A stretch of DNA of 64,000 bases from Hydrogenophaga sp. (GTDB lineage: Bacteria; Pseudomonadota; Gammaproteobacteria; Burkholderiales; Burkholderiaceae_C): assembly GCA_016741995.1 (NCBI GenBank), contig JACVCO010000007.1, positions 124,001 through 188,000 on the forward strand, read 5' to 3'. Positions 16,924 to 26,168 of this stretch are shown piece by piece (position 1 is the first letter of the stretch; each line of letters begins with the position of its first letter). Below the pieces are notes generated by a model, which searched no databases, was not told the origin of the DNA, and saw only the letters and a program-made list of their open reading frames with translations. The translations under genes and the position numbers were made by a program.

Positions 16924-17016
16924 GAGAACTGCTTGCGCAACAGCATTGACTCGGGAGACTTCGCTTCTCACGTAGAGCGCGAGCTGTCAGGAGGCCAGCC
17001 TTCGCCAGGAGCAGTG

Positions 17017-17361
17017 GTGCCCGTCCCAAATGCAATGCATAGGGCTGCGGACTTTGCCGAGGAGCTCCATCTCAGGCCAGAGAAGAGCAAGACGGGATGG
17101 TTTCTCTCCATCGTGACCACCTTTGTGCTTGCCAGTCTGGCCTACCTCGCGCTGACCCAGGACCGTATCGTGCTCGGCGGCAAACGGGGAGAAAGCGTGT
17201 ATGAGGGAATGGCGGCAACCGTCGTGGGCTTCGCATTGCTTGCCGTCGCGTTCTTCAGCCTATGGCGGTTGTCGGCCCGTACACGCTTTGCGCGTGCTCT
17301 AGGCTGCTCCTCGGTGGCGCTCTGGTTGCTATTCGTCTTCTGGTTCATCCTCGCGAGGTAG
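17017..17361 (+). CDS. Small putative membrane protein in the insert
   Basis: The 114-aa frame (start taken at GTG 17017, five bases after AGGAG; the frame is open back to 16921 and ATG 17035 is another option) has three hydrophobic segments: WFLSIVTTFVLASLAYLAL, AATVVGFALLAVAFFSLW and SSVALWLLFVFWFIL. No family is recognised. It ends 21 nt before the palindrome at 17383 and runs convergently towards the SUKH-type gene. Confidence 0.4.
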   Translation: MPVPNAMHRAADFAEELHLRPEKSKTGWFLSIVTTFVLASLAYLALTQDRIVLGGKRGESVYEGMAATVVGFALLAVAFFSLWRLSARTRFARALGCSSVALWLLFVFWFILAR

Positions 17362-17382
17362 CGGTCCACCCGTCATATTCAG

Positions 17383-17410
17383 ATGTCCGCTTCGGGCCCA
17401 AAGCGGACAT
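17383..17410. repeat. 28-bp palindrome between convergent small ORFs
   Basis: ATGTCCGCTT (17383-17392) and AAGCGGACAT (17401-17410) are exact inverses around a GGGCCC centre. It shares CCGCTT/AAGCGG and the GGCC core with the other repeats of the insert. It lies between the stops of two convergent genes and could also act as a transcriptional stop. Confidence 0.75.
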
Positions 17411-17414
17411 CAAA

Positions 17415-17741
17415 TTAACGATTGATCCGCTTTGCGAACTCAGGGAAATTGCTGGCAGCGAGAAGTGCGGCGCCGGGCTCCATGCCGATTTCCGGCATCA
17501 CATAGACAGCGCCCGCGGAATCAAAGACATACAGCTCGCCCCCGCCATTGCTCCCAAAAGCCAGAAAGCCCGCAGCGTACTCGTCGAGCTGGTAGTCGTC
17601 GTTGATTTGGTCAATCTCGTCCGTCCCGAAAAGAACAATGGAGCTTTCGCCATCGAACGGCGGTCCCTTGGACAGATTGCCCTCAAAAGCTCCGTTCTCC
17701 AACAAATAGGAAACGTACGCAGCAGGGAGTTCTGGGCGCAT
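17415..17741 (-). CDS. SMI1/KNR4 (SUKH) family protein, probable immunity protein
   Basis: The 108-aa acidic protein shows the SUKH pattern: LPAAYVSYLLENGAFEG, then LFGTDEIDQINDDYQLDEYA, GFLAFGSNGGGELYVFD, and a C-terminal FPEFAKRI. SUKH proteins commonly neutralise contact-dependent or polymorphic toxins, usually nucleases. It is a little short at the N-terminus for the family (often 120-150 aa). No toxin gene adjoins it, so it may be an orphan immunity gene. The start lies 4 nt inside the right 43-bp repeat boundary. Confidence 0.7.
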   Translation of the reverse strand: MRPELPAAYVSYLLENGAFEGNLSKGPPFDGESSIVLFGTDEIDQINDDYQLDEYAAGFLAFGSNGGGELYVFDSAGAVYVMPEIGMEPGAALLAASNFPEFAKRINR

Positions 17742-17745
17742 ATCA

Positions 17746-17788
17746 AATGTCCGCTTCTGGCCGATTGCGGAAGTCTAGCCATCGCCTC
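17746..17788 (-). repeat. 43-bp inverted repeat, right copy
   Basis: Exact inverse of 16573-16615 over 43 bases. The matching stops at both ends, immediately before the SUKH-type start on the inner side. Confidence 0.85.
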
Positions 17789-17857
17789 GCTCGCAACCAA
17801 GGGCCCCATTTTGTGCACTTTGGGCCGTCAGCTTGATAGCGCCTGCTGAACGCGCGC

Positions 17858-18919
17858 TCAGGCCAGCCAGCGCCAGTGGTTGTCCAGCCGCAGCGTGGCG
17901 GGCGCTGCCAGTGGCTGACCGGCCACCATCACCGCCTGCGAGCCCGCGCCCCACCAGCGCGCGCCGGTGCCGGCCAGCGCGCCCGCGTCGCGCAGCGCGA
18001 TGCGCTCGACCACGCGGCCCGCGGCATCGGTGGCCAGCACGGCGTGCGCGCGCGTGGCGCTGACGAAGAAGCCACCGCCGGGGCGCGCGCAGATGTCGCC
18101 GCCGTAGCCCATGGCTTGCGTCATGGCGGGTGCGGGTTCGAGGCCGCGGTCGCTCCAGATCGCGAGCAGCGGGGCATCGCGGCGGGCGGCTTCGTCGTCG
18201 TGCTCGGCCTGCAGCGCAATGCCCACCCGCCGGCTGGCGGGGTCGAACGCGAGGTGGCGGATGCTCAGGCGCGGATCGGTCAGCCGCCACTGGCCGAGCA
18301 GGCGGCCGTCGCGCGGGTCGAGCGCGACGAGCGACGGGTCCATGCGCGACAGGTCGCGGTGGCTGCGGCCGGTTTCGCTCTGCGTGGGGATGCCGCCGTT
18401 GGCCACCAGCAGCGCGCCCGCGGGCACGTCGCCCACCCGCTCGGGCAGCACCAGCAGGGCGTGTGGGTCCATGCCGTGCGTGGGCCACTCGCCGCGTTTG
18501 TTCAGGGTGGTGGCGTCGCGCACGCCGATCAGGCCGCGGGCGTCGGCCTGGTCGGTCTCGGTGGTCCACACCACGCCTTGGCCATCGGGTGCGCGCAGCA
18601 CGTGGCCGTTGAGGCGGCGGTCGTCGTCCACCCAGTGCCATTGCATGGCGTTGTTCGCGGGGTGCCAGCGCAGCAACCAGTCGCCCGGGCGGCGTGCGGC
18701 CACGAGCACGCTGCCACCGGCCTCCACCGCCAGGCCGTGGGCGCGCGTGGGCAGCTCGATGTGCGCGCGCACGCGCAGGCCAACATCGTCGAGCGCGAGC
18801 TGCCCCACGTGGTAACGGTCGGCTTCGGCCCAGCTTGCGACCAGCGTGGCGCTTTCCGCCGCGCGGGCCGGCAGGGCCACGGCACCGAGCAGACACAGCA
18901 GGTCGCGCCGGGTCACCAT
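17858..18919 (-). CDS. DUF1513 domain protein of an iron-regulated operon
   Basis: The 353-aa protein starts with a Tat-like signal (TRRDLLCLLGAVALPARAAE) and has a beta-propeller-like pattern typical of DUF1513 (GLAVEAGGSVLVAARRPGDWL; WTTETDQADARGLIGV; HRDLSRMDPSLVALD; SIRHLAFDPASRRVGIALQ). The biochemical role is not known. It is the last gene of an operon with two imelysins and a di-heme oxidase, an arrangement seen in several proteobacteria with iron-uptake functions. It lies one nucleotide after the stop of the second imelysin gene. Confidence 0.82.
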   Translation of the reverse strand: MVTRRDLLCLLGAVALPARAAESATLVASWAEADRYHVGQLALDDVGLRVRAHIELPTRAHGLAVEAGGSVLVAARRPGDWLLRWHPANNAMQWHWVDDDRRLNGHVLRAPDGQGVVWTTETDQADARGLIGVRDATTLNKRGEWPTHGMDPHALLVLPERVGDVPAGALLVANGGIPTQSETGRSHRDLSRMDPSLVALDPRDGRLLGQWRLTDPRLSIRHLAFDPASRRVGIALQAEHDDEAARRDAPLLAIWSDRGLEPAPAMTQAMGYGGDICARPGGGFFVSATRAHAVLATDAAGRVVERIALRDAGALAGTGARWWGAGSQAVMVAGQPLAAPATLRLDNHWRWLA

Positions 18920-18920
18920 C

Positions 18921-19943
18921 TCAATCGCCGTCGGCGCTGGAGAAGCCCAGGCTGACTTCCATGCCGGCCGCCACCTCCGACTGCATCAGCGTGGTCAGGC
19001 CCTTGAGCGCGCGCGCCGCGGCGTCCACGCTCGCGGGCCGCGCGGGGTTCACGCCCTGCATCGCGCGATCGGCCTGGTCCACCGCGGCGCGCCAGCGGTC
19101 GGCCAGTTGCAGGTGGCCGCGCCCGCGCAGGTAGGACTCGATGCTCACCACGCCCGCGCCGATGGCGGGCGCGCCGCTGTCGGGCTGGCGCGCGAGCGCG
19201 CGCAGCTCGGCCCACTCGGCGGCCCAGGCCACACCGGTCTGGCCGCTGGGGGCGCGCGCAAAGGCCGGTGCACCGCCGCGCGTGCCGGCTTCGCGCACGG
19301 GTTTTTCCATGCCCATCCAGCGCAGGCGCTCCAGCCCACCGAGCCACTGGTTCACGAACTCCACGAACGGCGCGGCGGCGTCTTCGTCGTCGGGCGGCGT
19401 GGCGGCCAGGGCGTCGAACGCGGTGCGCAGCGCATCGGCTTCGCGCTGCACGGCCTGCGCGGCGAGCACGGCGTAGGCGCAGGCGCTGCTGCGCGGGGCC
19501 ACGGGTTGCACCCACAGCAGGCGCTCGATCGCGGGCAGGCCCTTGGCGGGCGTGCCCACGCGCGCCATGTCGTCGAGCGTTCTGGGCTCGCGCGCGAGCA
19601 TGCGTTGCAGCAGCTCGGGGCGCAGCGGCAGGAAATCGATCTCGCGCAGCGAGCGGCGCTCGACCAGCGGGCCCACGGCCACCGCGGCCAGGCGCTCCCA
19701 GGCCAGCGTGGTCTGCGTCCACGCGGTGCGTGCTGGTATCAGTGCGGCCGGGCCGTTGCAGTGCTGCTGCAGCGCGCTCACGAGTTCGGGCGCCTGCGCA
19801 GCGAAGGCGCGCGCCAGTGGCGCGGTGTGCTCGCGGTGCAGTGCCGCGAGCGCGTCGGCCGAGGTGTAGTAGGGCACGGCCACCTGGGCCCACAGCAGCG
19901 TGGGGGTGCACAGGGCGGCGGCCAGCCAGCGGCGTTTCAACAT
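18921..19943 (-). CDS. Imelysin family periplasmic protein (second imelysin of the operon)
   Basis: The 340-aa protein has a signal peptide (KRRWLAAALCTPTLLWA) and an imelysin-type helical domain: FLPLRPELLQRML, and the GLPAIERLLWV segment, which corresponds to the GxHxxE region of IrpA but lacks the canonical histidine there. Imelysins are implicated in periplasmic iron handling. The start overlaps the stop of the di-heme oxidase gene by one base (TGATG). Confidence 0.83.
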   Translation of the reverse strand: MLKRRWLAAALCTPTLLWAQVAVPYYTSADALAALHREHTAPLARAFAAQAPELVSALQQHCNGPAALIPARTAWTQTTLAWERLAAVAVGPLVERRSLREIDFLPLRPELLQRMLAREPRTLDDMARVGTPAKGLPAIERLLWVQPVAPRSSACAYAVLAAQAVQREADALRTAFDALAATPPDDEDAAAPFVEFVNQWLGGLERLRWMGMEKPVREAGTRGGAPAFARAPSGQTGVAWAAEWAELRALARQPDSGAPAIGAGVVSIESYLRGRGHLQLADRWRAAVDQADRAMQGVNPARPASVDAAARALKGLTTLMQSEVAAGMEVSLGFSSADGD

Positions 19944-21373
19944 CACAGGCTCTCCACGAATTTCACGAGCGCGCGGCGGTCGGCGTCGCTGAACTGCAGC
20001 ACCTGCTGCTTGCTCGCCTCGGCCTCGCCGCCGTGCCAGAGGATGGCTTCGAGCACGCCATTGGCGCGGCCGTCGTGCAGCAGGCGCGTGTGGCCGTTCA
20101 CGTCCTTGAACAGGCCGATGCCCCACAGCGGCGGCGTCTTCCATTGCCGGCCATTGGCGAGGAAGTCGGGTCGGTCGTCGGCCAGGGCGTCGCCCATGTC
20201 GTGCAGCAGCAGGTCGGTGTAAGGCCAGATGGTCTGGCCTTGCAAAGCCTTGCTGGTGAGGTGCGGGAACGGGCCTTCGGCGGTGGTGTACGAGGGCCGG
20301 TGGCACACGGCGCATTGCGCCTGCGCGAACAGCCGCTGGCCACGCAGCACCTGCGCGTCGCTCGCGTTGCGGCGCGCGGGCGGCGCGAGCGTGGCCTGGT
20401 AGAACACCACCTCGTTCAGCGTCTTCGCATCGATCTCGGGTTGGCCGTTCTTCGAGCCGTTGGGCGCGGCCAGGCAGTCCTTCTGCGTGGGCGTGCAGGT
20501 CTCGTGCGGGAACTGCGCCGAGGTGATACCGATGTCGCCATGGAAGGCCCCGGCCGTCTGGTGCGCGAGCGTGGCCACGTTGGCCTTCCAGCCGAAGCGG
20601 CCGAGCATCTCGCGCTGCGCGAACACGTCCCACACGCGGTTGGGTTGGCCTTTGATGGCGCCGGGCAGCGCGGCCTGCGCGTCGGCGTTGGCCAGGATGT
20701 CGCGCTCGGGAATCGCCTCGAGCAAGCCGACGCCGATGACCTGCGGCGCGATGCGCGGGCTCAGCATCGCGCCGGGCGCGAGCGGCCCGTAGGCCAGGCG
20801 GTCGATCACGTACTCGGGCTTGCGCAGCGTGTAGCGCGTGCCGTCGGCGAAGCGCCCGTTCACCGCGCTCCAGCGCAGGCGCACGCGGCCTTCGGCTTGC
20901 ACACCCTGGATCGCCGCGGTGTTGAGCTGGTCGCCGTACACCGGGTCGTGCTTCGGGCCGCCGTGCGCGTCGGTGCCGGGCACCGAGAGGCGAATCAGCA
21001 GCGCGAGCGGGTCTTCGTCGGAAAAGCCGCGCTTGAACGGCGGCGGCTCACCGCGGCCGTCGAACAGGTGGCAGGCCCCGCAGGAGCGCGCAAGAAAGTT
21101 CGGTCCCAGGCCGTCGCGCGCGGTGGTGCTGGCGGGCGCCTCGACCCAGTTGCGCTTGAAGAAGGAATTGCCGATCACGAAGCGCGTGCGCTCCGGATCG
21201 CTCAGGTTGGCCGCGGGAAAGGAAAACGCGTTCTTCCCCGTGGCCCAGACCGTGGTTTCGCCGCCGGTCTTCTCGCCCAGCGGGTCGGGCGCGGGCTCGC
21301 CCGCGTGCAGCGCGCTGATGGCGGCGACCGCGCCGGCCGCAAGAGCGGCCAGCGCGATGGCCTGTGGCCTCAC
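19943..21373 (-). CDS. Di-heme oxidoreductase (DUF1111, cytochrome c peroxidase-like)
   Basis: The 476-aa protein has an N-terminal signal and two c-type heme motifs, CGACH (98-102) and CAVCH (about 355). Other family signatures are DGRGEPPPFKRGF, ALPPARRN-like ATLAPPARRN, and TPPLWGIGLF near the C-terminus. It probably oxidises or shuttles electrons for an imelysin-linked iron system in the periplasm. The GTG start is chosen because GTGA overlaps the imelysin stop. The long upstream frame is a shadow. Confidence 0.87.
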   Translation of the reverse strand: MRPQAIALAALAAGAVAAISALHAGEPAPDPLGEKTGGETTVWATGKNAFSFPAANLSDPERTRFVIGNSFFKRNWVEAPASTTARDGLGPNFLARSCGACHLFDGRGEPPPFKRGFSDEDPLALLIRLSVPGTDAHGGPKHDPVYGDQLNTAAIQGVQAEGRVRLRWSAVNGRFADGTRYTLRKPEYVIDRLAYGPLAPGAMLSPRIAPQVIGVGLLEAIPERDILANADAQAALPGAIKGQPNRVWDVFAQREMLGRFGWKANVATLAHQTAGAFHGDIGITSAQFPHETCTPTQKDCLAAPNGSKNGQPEIDAKTLNEVVFYQATLAPPARRNASDAQVLRGQRLFAQAQCAVCHRPSYTTAEGPFPHLTSKALQGQTIWPYTDLLLHDMGDALADDRPDFLANGRQWKTPPLWGIGLFKDVNGHTRLLHDGRANGVLEAILWHGGEAEASKQQVLQFSDADRRALVKFVESL

Positions 21374-22524
21374 GGTTGCACCAGCGTGAGCTTGGCGATG
21401 CCGACCGCGGCGGCCGCCGCCACGATGTCGTTGGACTGCGCGGTCAGACTCTGGATGGTGGCCTCGATCTTCGGGCGACCCGCCGAGCCCACCACGATGG
21501 CGCGGTCGAACGGCGCGGGAATCGCCTCGGCCGCTTCCACCGATCCGCGGATCTGCTTCGTGGTCTTTTCGGCCAGCGCGGCGTTCTTCGCGTTCACCAG
21601 ATCGCGCAGGCTCGGGCCCTGCAGCGTGCTGCCGTCGGCGCGCACATAGCGGCCCAGCCACACGTTCTCGATGCCCTTGGCGTTGGTCACGGCGTCGCGG
21701 TGCGTGTTGTCGGAGAAGCAGCTGTGCTCGTCCTCCTGGTCCTGGCTGGCCAGCGCCACCTCCAGGCGCTCGCCCGCGAGTTCACCGCGCGAGAGCGAGC
21801 CCATGGCCACGAACATCTTGCGCAACGATTCGTTGCCGCCCTTCTCGAAGCGCGCGCGGTAGTTGTTCTTCACGCCCGGCGCCCAGGCTTTCACGAGGCC
21901 GCCGAGGTCGTCGACCAGCAGCTCGGTGACCGCGTTGAGGTACTGGCGGCGGCGGTCGGCGTTGGGCGCCTTGCCATCGACGAAGTCCTCGAAGCTGCGG
22001 TTGCCCGGGCCGGTCTCGGACAGGTCCTGGCCCCAGAGCATGAACTCGATCGCGTGCCAGCCGGTGGCGATGTTCTCCTCGCCGCCCTTCTCGTTCAGCG
22101 CCGCGAGCGCCTTCTTGGTCAGGGCCTGCTTCTTGTTGTTGACGATGCCCGTGGCCTTCTTGCCATCGACGTAGTCGACGTAGGACTCGTCCATCGGCCA
22201 GGCGTTGAGCTGGCCCTCGGGGCCCTTGTCGTTGTCGATCGGGCCGCCGTAGAAGCGGAAGGCCTCGGTCTGGCCATAGAACTCGCGCGCGGCCAGCCAG
22301 GCCTTGCGCGCGGCGTCCTGCGTGGCCTGCGAGGGCGCGGCGGTGAAGGCCTTCACGGCGTCCTGCAGCGCCTTTGCGGCGGACAGCGTGTCCTCGTAGT
22401 TGGCGTGAACCAGCGTGGCGTAGTGCGCGGCCACACCCGCGGGCGTGGCGGGTGCCTGGGCGTGCGCGGTGCCGGCCAGCACGAGACTGAGCACGGCGGC
22501 GGCGATGGCGGATCGGGGTGTCAT
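21370..22524 (-). CDS. irpA: Imelysin family protein (IrpA-like), first gene of the Fur-type operon
   Basis: The 384-aa protein has a signal peptide ending near GTAHAQ and the imelysin GxHxxE motif in GWHAIEFMLWGQD (155-160). Other family markers are EAFRFYGGPID, AWPMDESYVDYVDG and DDEHSCFSDNT-like EDEHSCFSDNTHRDAV. IrpA-type imelysins are induced by iron limitation and bind iron. A Fur-box-like sequence lies 34 nt upstream of the ATG. The gene leads a four-gene operon with overlapping starts and stops. Confidence 0.9.
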   Translation of the reverse strand: MTPRSAIAAAVLSLVLAGTAHAQAPATPAGVAAHYATLVHANYEDTLSAAKALQDAVKAFTAAPSQATQDAARKAWLAAREFYGQTEAFRFYGGPIDNDKGPEGQLNAWPMDESYVDYVDGKKATGIVNNKKQALTKKALAALNEKGGEENIATGWHAIEFMLWGQDLSETGPGNRSFEDFVDGKAPNADRRRQYLNAVTELLVDDLGGLVKAWAPGVKNNYRARFEKGGNESLRKMFVAMGSLSRGELAGERLEVALASQDQEDEHSCFSDNTHRDAVTNAKGIENVWLGRYVRADGSTLQGPSLRDLVNAKNAALAEKTTKQIRGSVEAAEAIPAPFDRAIVVGSAGRPKIEATIQSLTAQSNDIVAAAAAVGIAKLTLVQP

Positions 22525-22557
22525 GGTGTTCTCCGGGGGGATGGATGAACACCAGTT

Positions 22558-22584
22558 TAAATGCAAATGATTCTTATGCAAATG
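22558..22584 (-). promoter_or_regulatory. Fur box upstream of the imelysin operon
   Basis: The AT-rich stretch AATGCAAATGATTCTTATGC resembles the betaproteobacterial Fur site AATGCAAATGATTATCATTT and is repeated in part (ATGCAAATGA twice). It is sharply AT-rich against the GC-rich background, just before an operon of iron-associated genes. Confidence 0.75.
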
Positions 22585-22589
22585 ACGAT

Positions 22590-22620
22590 GGGCGCCCGAC
22601 CCCTCCCTGGCCGGGCGCCC
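22590..22620 (-). terminator. GC-rich hairpin after the sugar ABC operon
   Basis: GGGCGCCCG (22590-22598) and CGGGCGCCC (22612-22620) form a perfect 9-bp stem between the sugar receptor gene and the Fur box. No U-run follows, so it is only a possible terminator. Confidence 0.4.
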
Positions 22621-22638
22621 GCACGTGTGACAGCGTGC

Positions 22639-23592
22639 TCAGTACGGCGAGTCGGGGAAGTAGAACTTCGCCGCGTTTTCCTTGGTCACCAGCACCGAAG
22701 GAATGATGGTCGTTGCGGGCATCGGTTTGCCGCTCACGCGCGACTCGGCCGTGAGCTTGAGGGCGTCGGCAATCATGCTGGGCGAGTAGGTCACGTTCGC
22801 GGTGACGAGCTTGTCGCCGTCCATGACCTTCTTGATGTAGTCCTTGGCGCCGGCACCGCCCACCACCAGCTTCACGTCGGTGCGCTTGGCCTGCTCGATG
22901 GCGCGCTGAACGCCCACCGCCATGTCGTCGTCGGACGCCCACACCGCGTCGATCTGCTTGAAGCGCGTGAGGTAGTCCTGCATCACCTTGAAGGCGTCGT
23001 CGCGGTTCCAGTTGCCGTGCTTGGCGTCCAGCACCTTGATGCCCGGGTGCGCCTTCATCACTTCGTTGAACGCGTCCACGCGCTGGTTGTCGATCACCGT
23101 GGGGATGCCGCGCAGGATGACCACGTTGCCCTTGCCGCCCATGGCCTTGGCCATGTACTCGCCGGCCACCTTGCCGAAGCCGGGGTTGTCACCCGCCACA
23201 TAGGCGTTCTGTGCGTTGGGGTCGGTGAGGCCGCGGTCAACCACGGTCACGAACACGCCCTTGCTCTTGACCTGCGCCACGGGGCGCGTGAGCGGCGCCG
23301 ATTCGAAGGGCAGGATCACCAGCGTGTCGATCTTGTTGACGGCCTGCAGATCCTGGATCTGGTTGGCCTGCTCGGACGGCGAGGCGGCGGTCTTCACGAT
23401 CACCTTCACGCCCGGGTACTGCTTCTCCACCTCGTCCTTGGTGCGGTTGGCCCAGTACACCACCCCGCCTGTCCAGCCGTGCGTGGCCGCGGGCACGGAC
23501 ACGCCGATGACCGGCTTGTTCTGGGCAAAGGTCGGTGCGGCGAACAGGGTGCCCAGGGCGATGGCGGTAAAGGCAAATAGTCTGCGTTGCAT
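22639..23592 (-). CDS. Sugar ABC transporter periplasmic binding protein (RbsB-like)
   Basis: The 317-aa protein has a signal peptide ([22 protein letters not shown]) and the two-lobed periplasmic binding protein type 1 fold: [39 protein letters not shown] and [14 protein letters not shown]. It is the last gene of the lacI-xylBA operon and delivers a pentose, polyol or related sugar to the permease encoded upstream. The start at 23592 has GGAGA 6 nt before it. Confidence 0.88.
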   Translation of the reverse strand: MQRRLFAFTAIALGTLFAAPTFAQNKPVIGVSVPAATHGWTGGVVYWANRTKDEVEKQYPGVKVIVKTAASPSEQANQIQDLQAVNKIDTLVILPFESAPLTRPVAQVKSKGVFVTVVDRGLTDPNAQNAYVAGDNPGFGKVAGEYMAKAMGGKGNVVILRGIPTVIDNQRVDAFNEVMKAHPGIKVLDAKHGNWNRDDAFKVMQDYLTRFKQIDAVWASDDDMAVGVQRAIEQAKRTDVKLVVGGAGAKDYIKKVMDGDKLVTANVTYSPSMIADALKLTAESRVSGKPMPATTIIPSVLVTKENAAKFYFPDSPY

Positions 23593-23664
23593 GCTTGTCT
23601 CCGGTTGGGTTTTCTCGGTCACAGGTGTCCGCGCGCTGCCGTCGAAGGCATCACGCGGTTCGTC

Positions 23665-24708
23665 TCACCGGCGCCCCCGTTGAAGGAAGGCGACGACGAT
23701 GATCACGAACCCCTGCACCGCCGCGTTCAGGTACACGCTGATGATGCTGGTGAGGTTCAGGATGTTGCTGATGACGGAGAGCAGCACGGCACCGATCACG
23801 GTGCCGAAGATGCGCCCCCCGCCGCCTTTGAGTGCGGTGCCGCCGACGATGACCGCGGCGATGGCCTCGAGCTCCCACAGCAGGCCCGTGGTGGGCGAGG
23901 CCGAACCCAGGCGCGGCACGTAGAGCAGCGTGGCCACCGCCACGCAGACGCCGAGCAGCACGTAGGTGAGCACCTTCACGCGGTCCACCGCCACCGCGGA
24001 ATAGCGCGCCACCTGTTCGTTGGAACCGATGGCCTGCACGTAGCGGCCATAGCGCGTGCGGTTGAGCAGGAAACCGCCAGCCAGCGCGATGGCGGCGAAC
24101 ACCCAGATGGGGATGGGAATGCCCAGCCAGCTGCCGTAGTAGACCGGGCTGTACACGTCCACCAGCTCGCCATCGAGCGTGATCGCGCCGCCGTTGGCGA
24201 AGTAGGTGAGGTACGCGCGGAAGATGCCCAGCGTGCCGAGCGTGACGATGAAGGGCTCGATGCGGCCCTTGGTGATGAGCAGGCCGTGCGCGAGGCCGAA
24301 CACCGCCCCCAGCACCAGCGCGACCGCGGCGCCCAGCAGCACCGCCAGCAGCGGCGAACCCACCATCGGCGCCAGGTGGTTCATCACCAGGATCGTGCTG
24401 CCCGCGATCAGCGCGGCCATGGAGCCCACCGACAGATCGATGCCGCCGGAGATGATGACGAAGCTCATGCCCACCGCGATGATGCCGATGAAGGCCGTGC
24501 GCGTGAGCACGTTCATGCCGTTGTCCCAGGTGGCGAAGTCCGGGTTGAGCAGCGTGCCCGCGAGGCACAGCAGCACCAGGCCCGCGAGCGGGCCGAACGC
24601 GGCGAAGCGCGCGCTCCAGTCGCCGCGGCGGCGCGCGGGCGGGCTGGCCGCGTCGGCCACGGCGGCTTGGGTCGGCTGGGGGCTAGTGGGTGCCGGTGGC
24701 ATGGGCAA
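23665..24708 (-). CDS. Sugar ABC transporter permease (RbsC-like)
   Basis: The 347-aa protein has about ten membrane segments and the RbsC family motifs [27 protein letters not shown], and the cytoplasmic [18 protein letters not shown] loop contacting the ATPase. The start overlaps the end of the ATPase gene by 26 nt, so the two are co-translated. A second ATG two codons later is equally possible. Confidence 0.88.
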   Translation of the reverse strand: MPMPPAPTSPQPTQAAVADAASPPARRRGDWSARFAAFGPLAGLVLLCLAGTLLNPDFATWDNGMNVLTRTAFIGIIAVGMSFVIISGGIDLSVGSMAALIAGSTILVMNHLAPMVGSPLLAVLLGAAVALVLGAVFGLAHGLLITKGRIEPFIVTLGTLGIFRAYLTYFANGGAITLDGELVDVYSPVYYGSWLGIPIPIWVFAAIALAGGFLLNRTRYGRYVQAIGSNEQVARYSAVAVDRVKVLTYVLLGVCVAVATLLYVPRLGSASPTTGLLWELEAIAAVIVGGTALKGGGGRIFGTVIGAVLLSVISNILNLTSIISVYLNAAVQGFVIIVVAFLQRGRR

Positions 24709-26167
24709 TGAGCTCCGCTTCGTTCAGGTGGTCGTCGGCGAGCGTGGCCTGCACGCGGCCGGCGCGCATGACGATCACGCGCTGGCACAGGCCGATGAGT
24801 TCGACCAGTTCCGACGAGATGACGATCACGCCCAGGCCTTCGGCGGCCAGTCGCGCGATCAGGAAATAGATGTCGCGCTTGGCGCCCACGTCCACGCCGC
24901 GCGTGGGTTCGTCGAGCACCAGCACGCGCGGGCGGGGTTGCAGCACCTTGGCGATGGCCAGCTTCTGCTGGTTGCCCCCCGACAACGAGCCCGCGCGCGC
25001 GTCCAGGCTGCCCGCGCGGATGCGAAAGTCCTGCACCGCCTGTTGCAGGGCGGCGCGCTGCGACGCGGCGTCGAGCCAGGGCCGCGCGTGGCGGTCCAGG
25101 TCCATGAGCGTGAGGTTGTCCTGCAGCGACAGGCCGACGTGCAGGCCGCGCCCCTTGCGGTCTTCGCTGAGGTAGGTCAGGCCCGCGCGGGCGGCGGCGC
25201 GCGGGTCCTTGAAGGCCACCGGCTCGCCCTGCAGCTGCATCTCGCCGCCCGCACGCGGGCGCAGGCCCAGCAGGCCTTCGAACAGTTCGGTGCGGCCCGC
25301 GCCCACCAGGCCCGCAAAGCCCAGGATCTCGCCAGGGCGCACCTCGAAGCCCACGTCGTGCGCCCAGCCGGGCACGCTCGCCCCGCGCACCGCCAGCAGG
25401 GGCGGCGCATCGGGCAGCGGCGCCTTGGGCGGGAACATGTCGGTGAGTTCGCGGCCCACCATGAGGTTGGCCATGTCCTGCCGGCTGTGGCACGCGGTGG
25501 GCCCGCGCGTGACGAAGCGGCCGTCGCGCATCACCACGATCTCGTCGGTGATCTGTTCGACCTCGTCGAGCTTGTGCGAGATGTAGATGACGGTCACGCC
25601 CTGCCCGCGCAACTGGCGGATGAGCGCGAACAGGCGGTGCGTCTCGCCCGGCGTGAGCGTGGCGGTGGGCTCGTCCATCACCAGCAGGCGGGCCTGGCGC
25701 GAGAGGGCCCGCGCGATCTCCACCAACTGCTTCTCGGCCACGATGAGCTCGCGCGTGCGCGTGTCGGGGTCGATCGACAGGCCCACCGCGTCCAGCGCTT
25801 CGCGCGCGGACTGCCGCATGGACGCTTCGTCCAGCAGCCAGCCGCGGCGCCGCTCGCGGCCCAGGAAGATGTTCTGCACCACGCTCAGGTCGTCGGCGAG
25901 GTTGAACTCCTGGTGGATCAACACCACCCCGGCGGCCTCGGCCTCGCGCGAATCGGCAAAACGGCAGGGCCGGCCGTCGATGCTGAAGCCGCCCTGCCCG
26001 GCCTGCTCGTAGCCGCAGAGGATCTTCATGAGCGTGGACTTGCCCGCGCCGTTCTCGCCGAGCAGCCCGTAGACCCGGCCCGGCTCGAGCTCGAAGCTCA
26101 CGCCGTGCAGCACCTGCACCGGGCCGAAGTGCTTGCAGACCTCGTCGAAACGCACGCGCAGGCTCAT
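24683..26167 (-). CDS. Sugar ABC transporter ATP-binding protein (RbsA-like, two ATPase domains)
   Basis: The 494-aa protein has two fused ABC ATPase domains. The first has Walker [10 protein letters not shown], signature [13 protein letters not shown] and Walker B LLVMDEPT. The second has a degenerate Walker A (GLVGAGRTE), signature [15 protein letters not shown] and Walker [13 protein letters not shown]. This arrangement, with the weak second Walker A, is normal for RbsA/XylG/MglA. The start at 26167 lies just inside the oxidoreductase stop region, giving close coupling. Confidence 0.9.
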   Translation of the reverse strand: MSLRVRFDEVCKHFGPVQVLHGVSFELEPGRVYGLLGENGAGKSTLMKILCGYEQAGQGGFSIDGRPCRFADSREAEAAGVVLIHQEFNLADDLSVVQNIFLGRERRRGWLLDEASMRQSAREALDAVGLSIDPDTRTRELIVAEKQLVEIARALSRQARLLVMDEPTATLTPGETHRLFALIRQLRGQGVTVIYISHKLDEVEQITDEIVVMRDGRFVTRGPTACHSRQDMANLMVGRELTDMFPPKAPLPDAPPLLAVRGASVPGWAHDVGFEVRPGEILGFAGLVGAGRTELFEGLLGLRPRAGGEMQLQGEPVAFKDPRAAARAGLTYLSEDRKGRGLHVGLSLQDNLTLMDLDRHARPWLDAASQRAALQQAVQDFRIRAGSLDARAGSLSGGNQQKLAIAKVLQPRPRVLVLDEPTRGVDVGAKRDIYFLIARLAAEGLGVIVISSELVELIGLCQRVIVMRAGRVQATLADDHLNEAELIAHATGTH

Positions 26168-26168
26168 G

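Larger units (their letters stand above)
16391..17840. mobile_element. AT-richer insert with nested inverted repeats and three small ORFs
   Basis: Base composition drops visibly compared with the neighbours. Outer 16-bp imperfect repeats (16391-16406 and 17825-17840) and inner perfect 43-bp inverted repeats (16573-16615 and 17746-17788) bound it. Related palindromes separate the ORFs (16903, 17383). One ORF is a SUKH-type immunity protein. No transposase or integrase gene lies inside, so it would need to be moved in trans. The element type is not recognised. Confidence 0.5.

Noticed and set aside
16391..17840. Integron cassette array with attC sites
   Set aside because: I could not find GTTRRRY/RYYYAAC core pairs at the repeats, and no integrase is present. 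The cassette-like layout alone is not enough.
17262..17849. 195-aa plus-strand frame across the insert
   Set aside because: It reads through the palindrome (giving an RFGPKADI-like peptide) and lies antisense to the better-supported SUKH-type gene.
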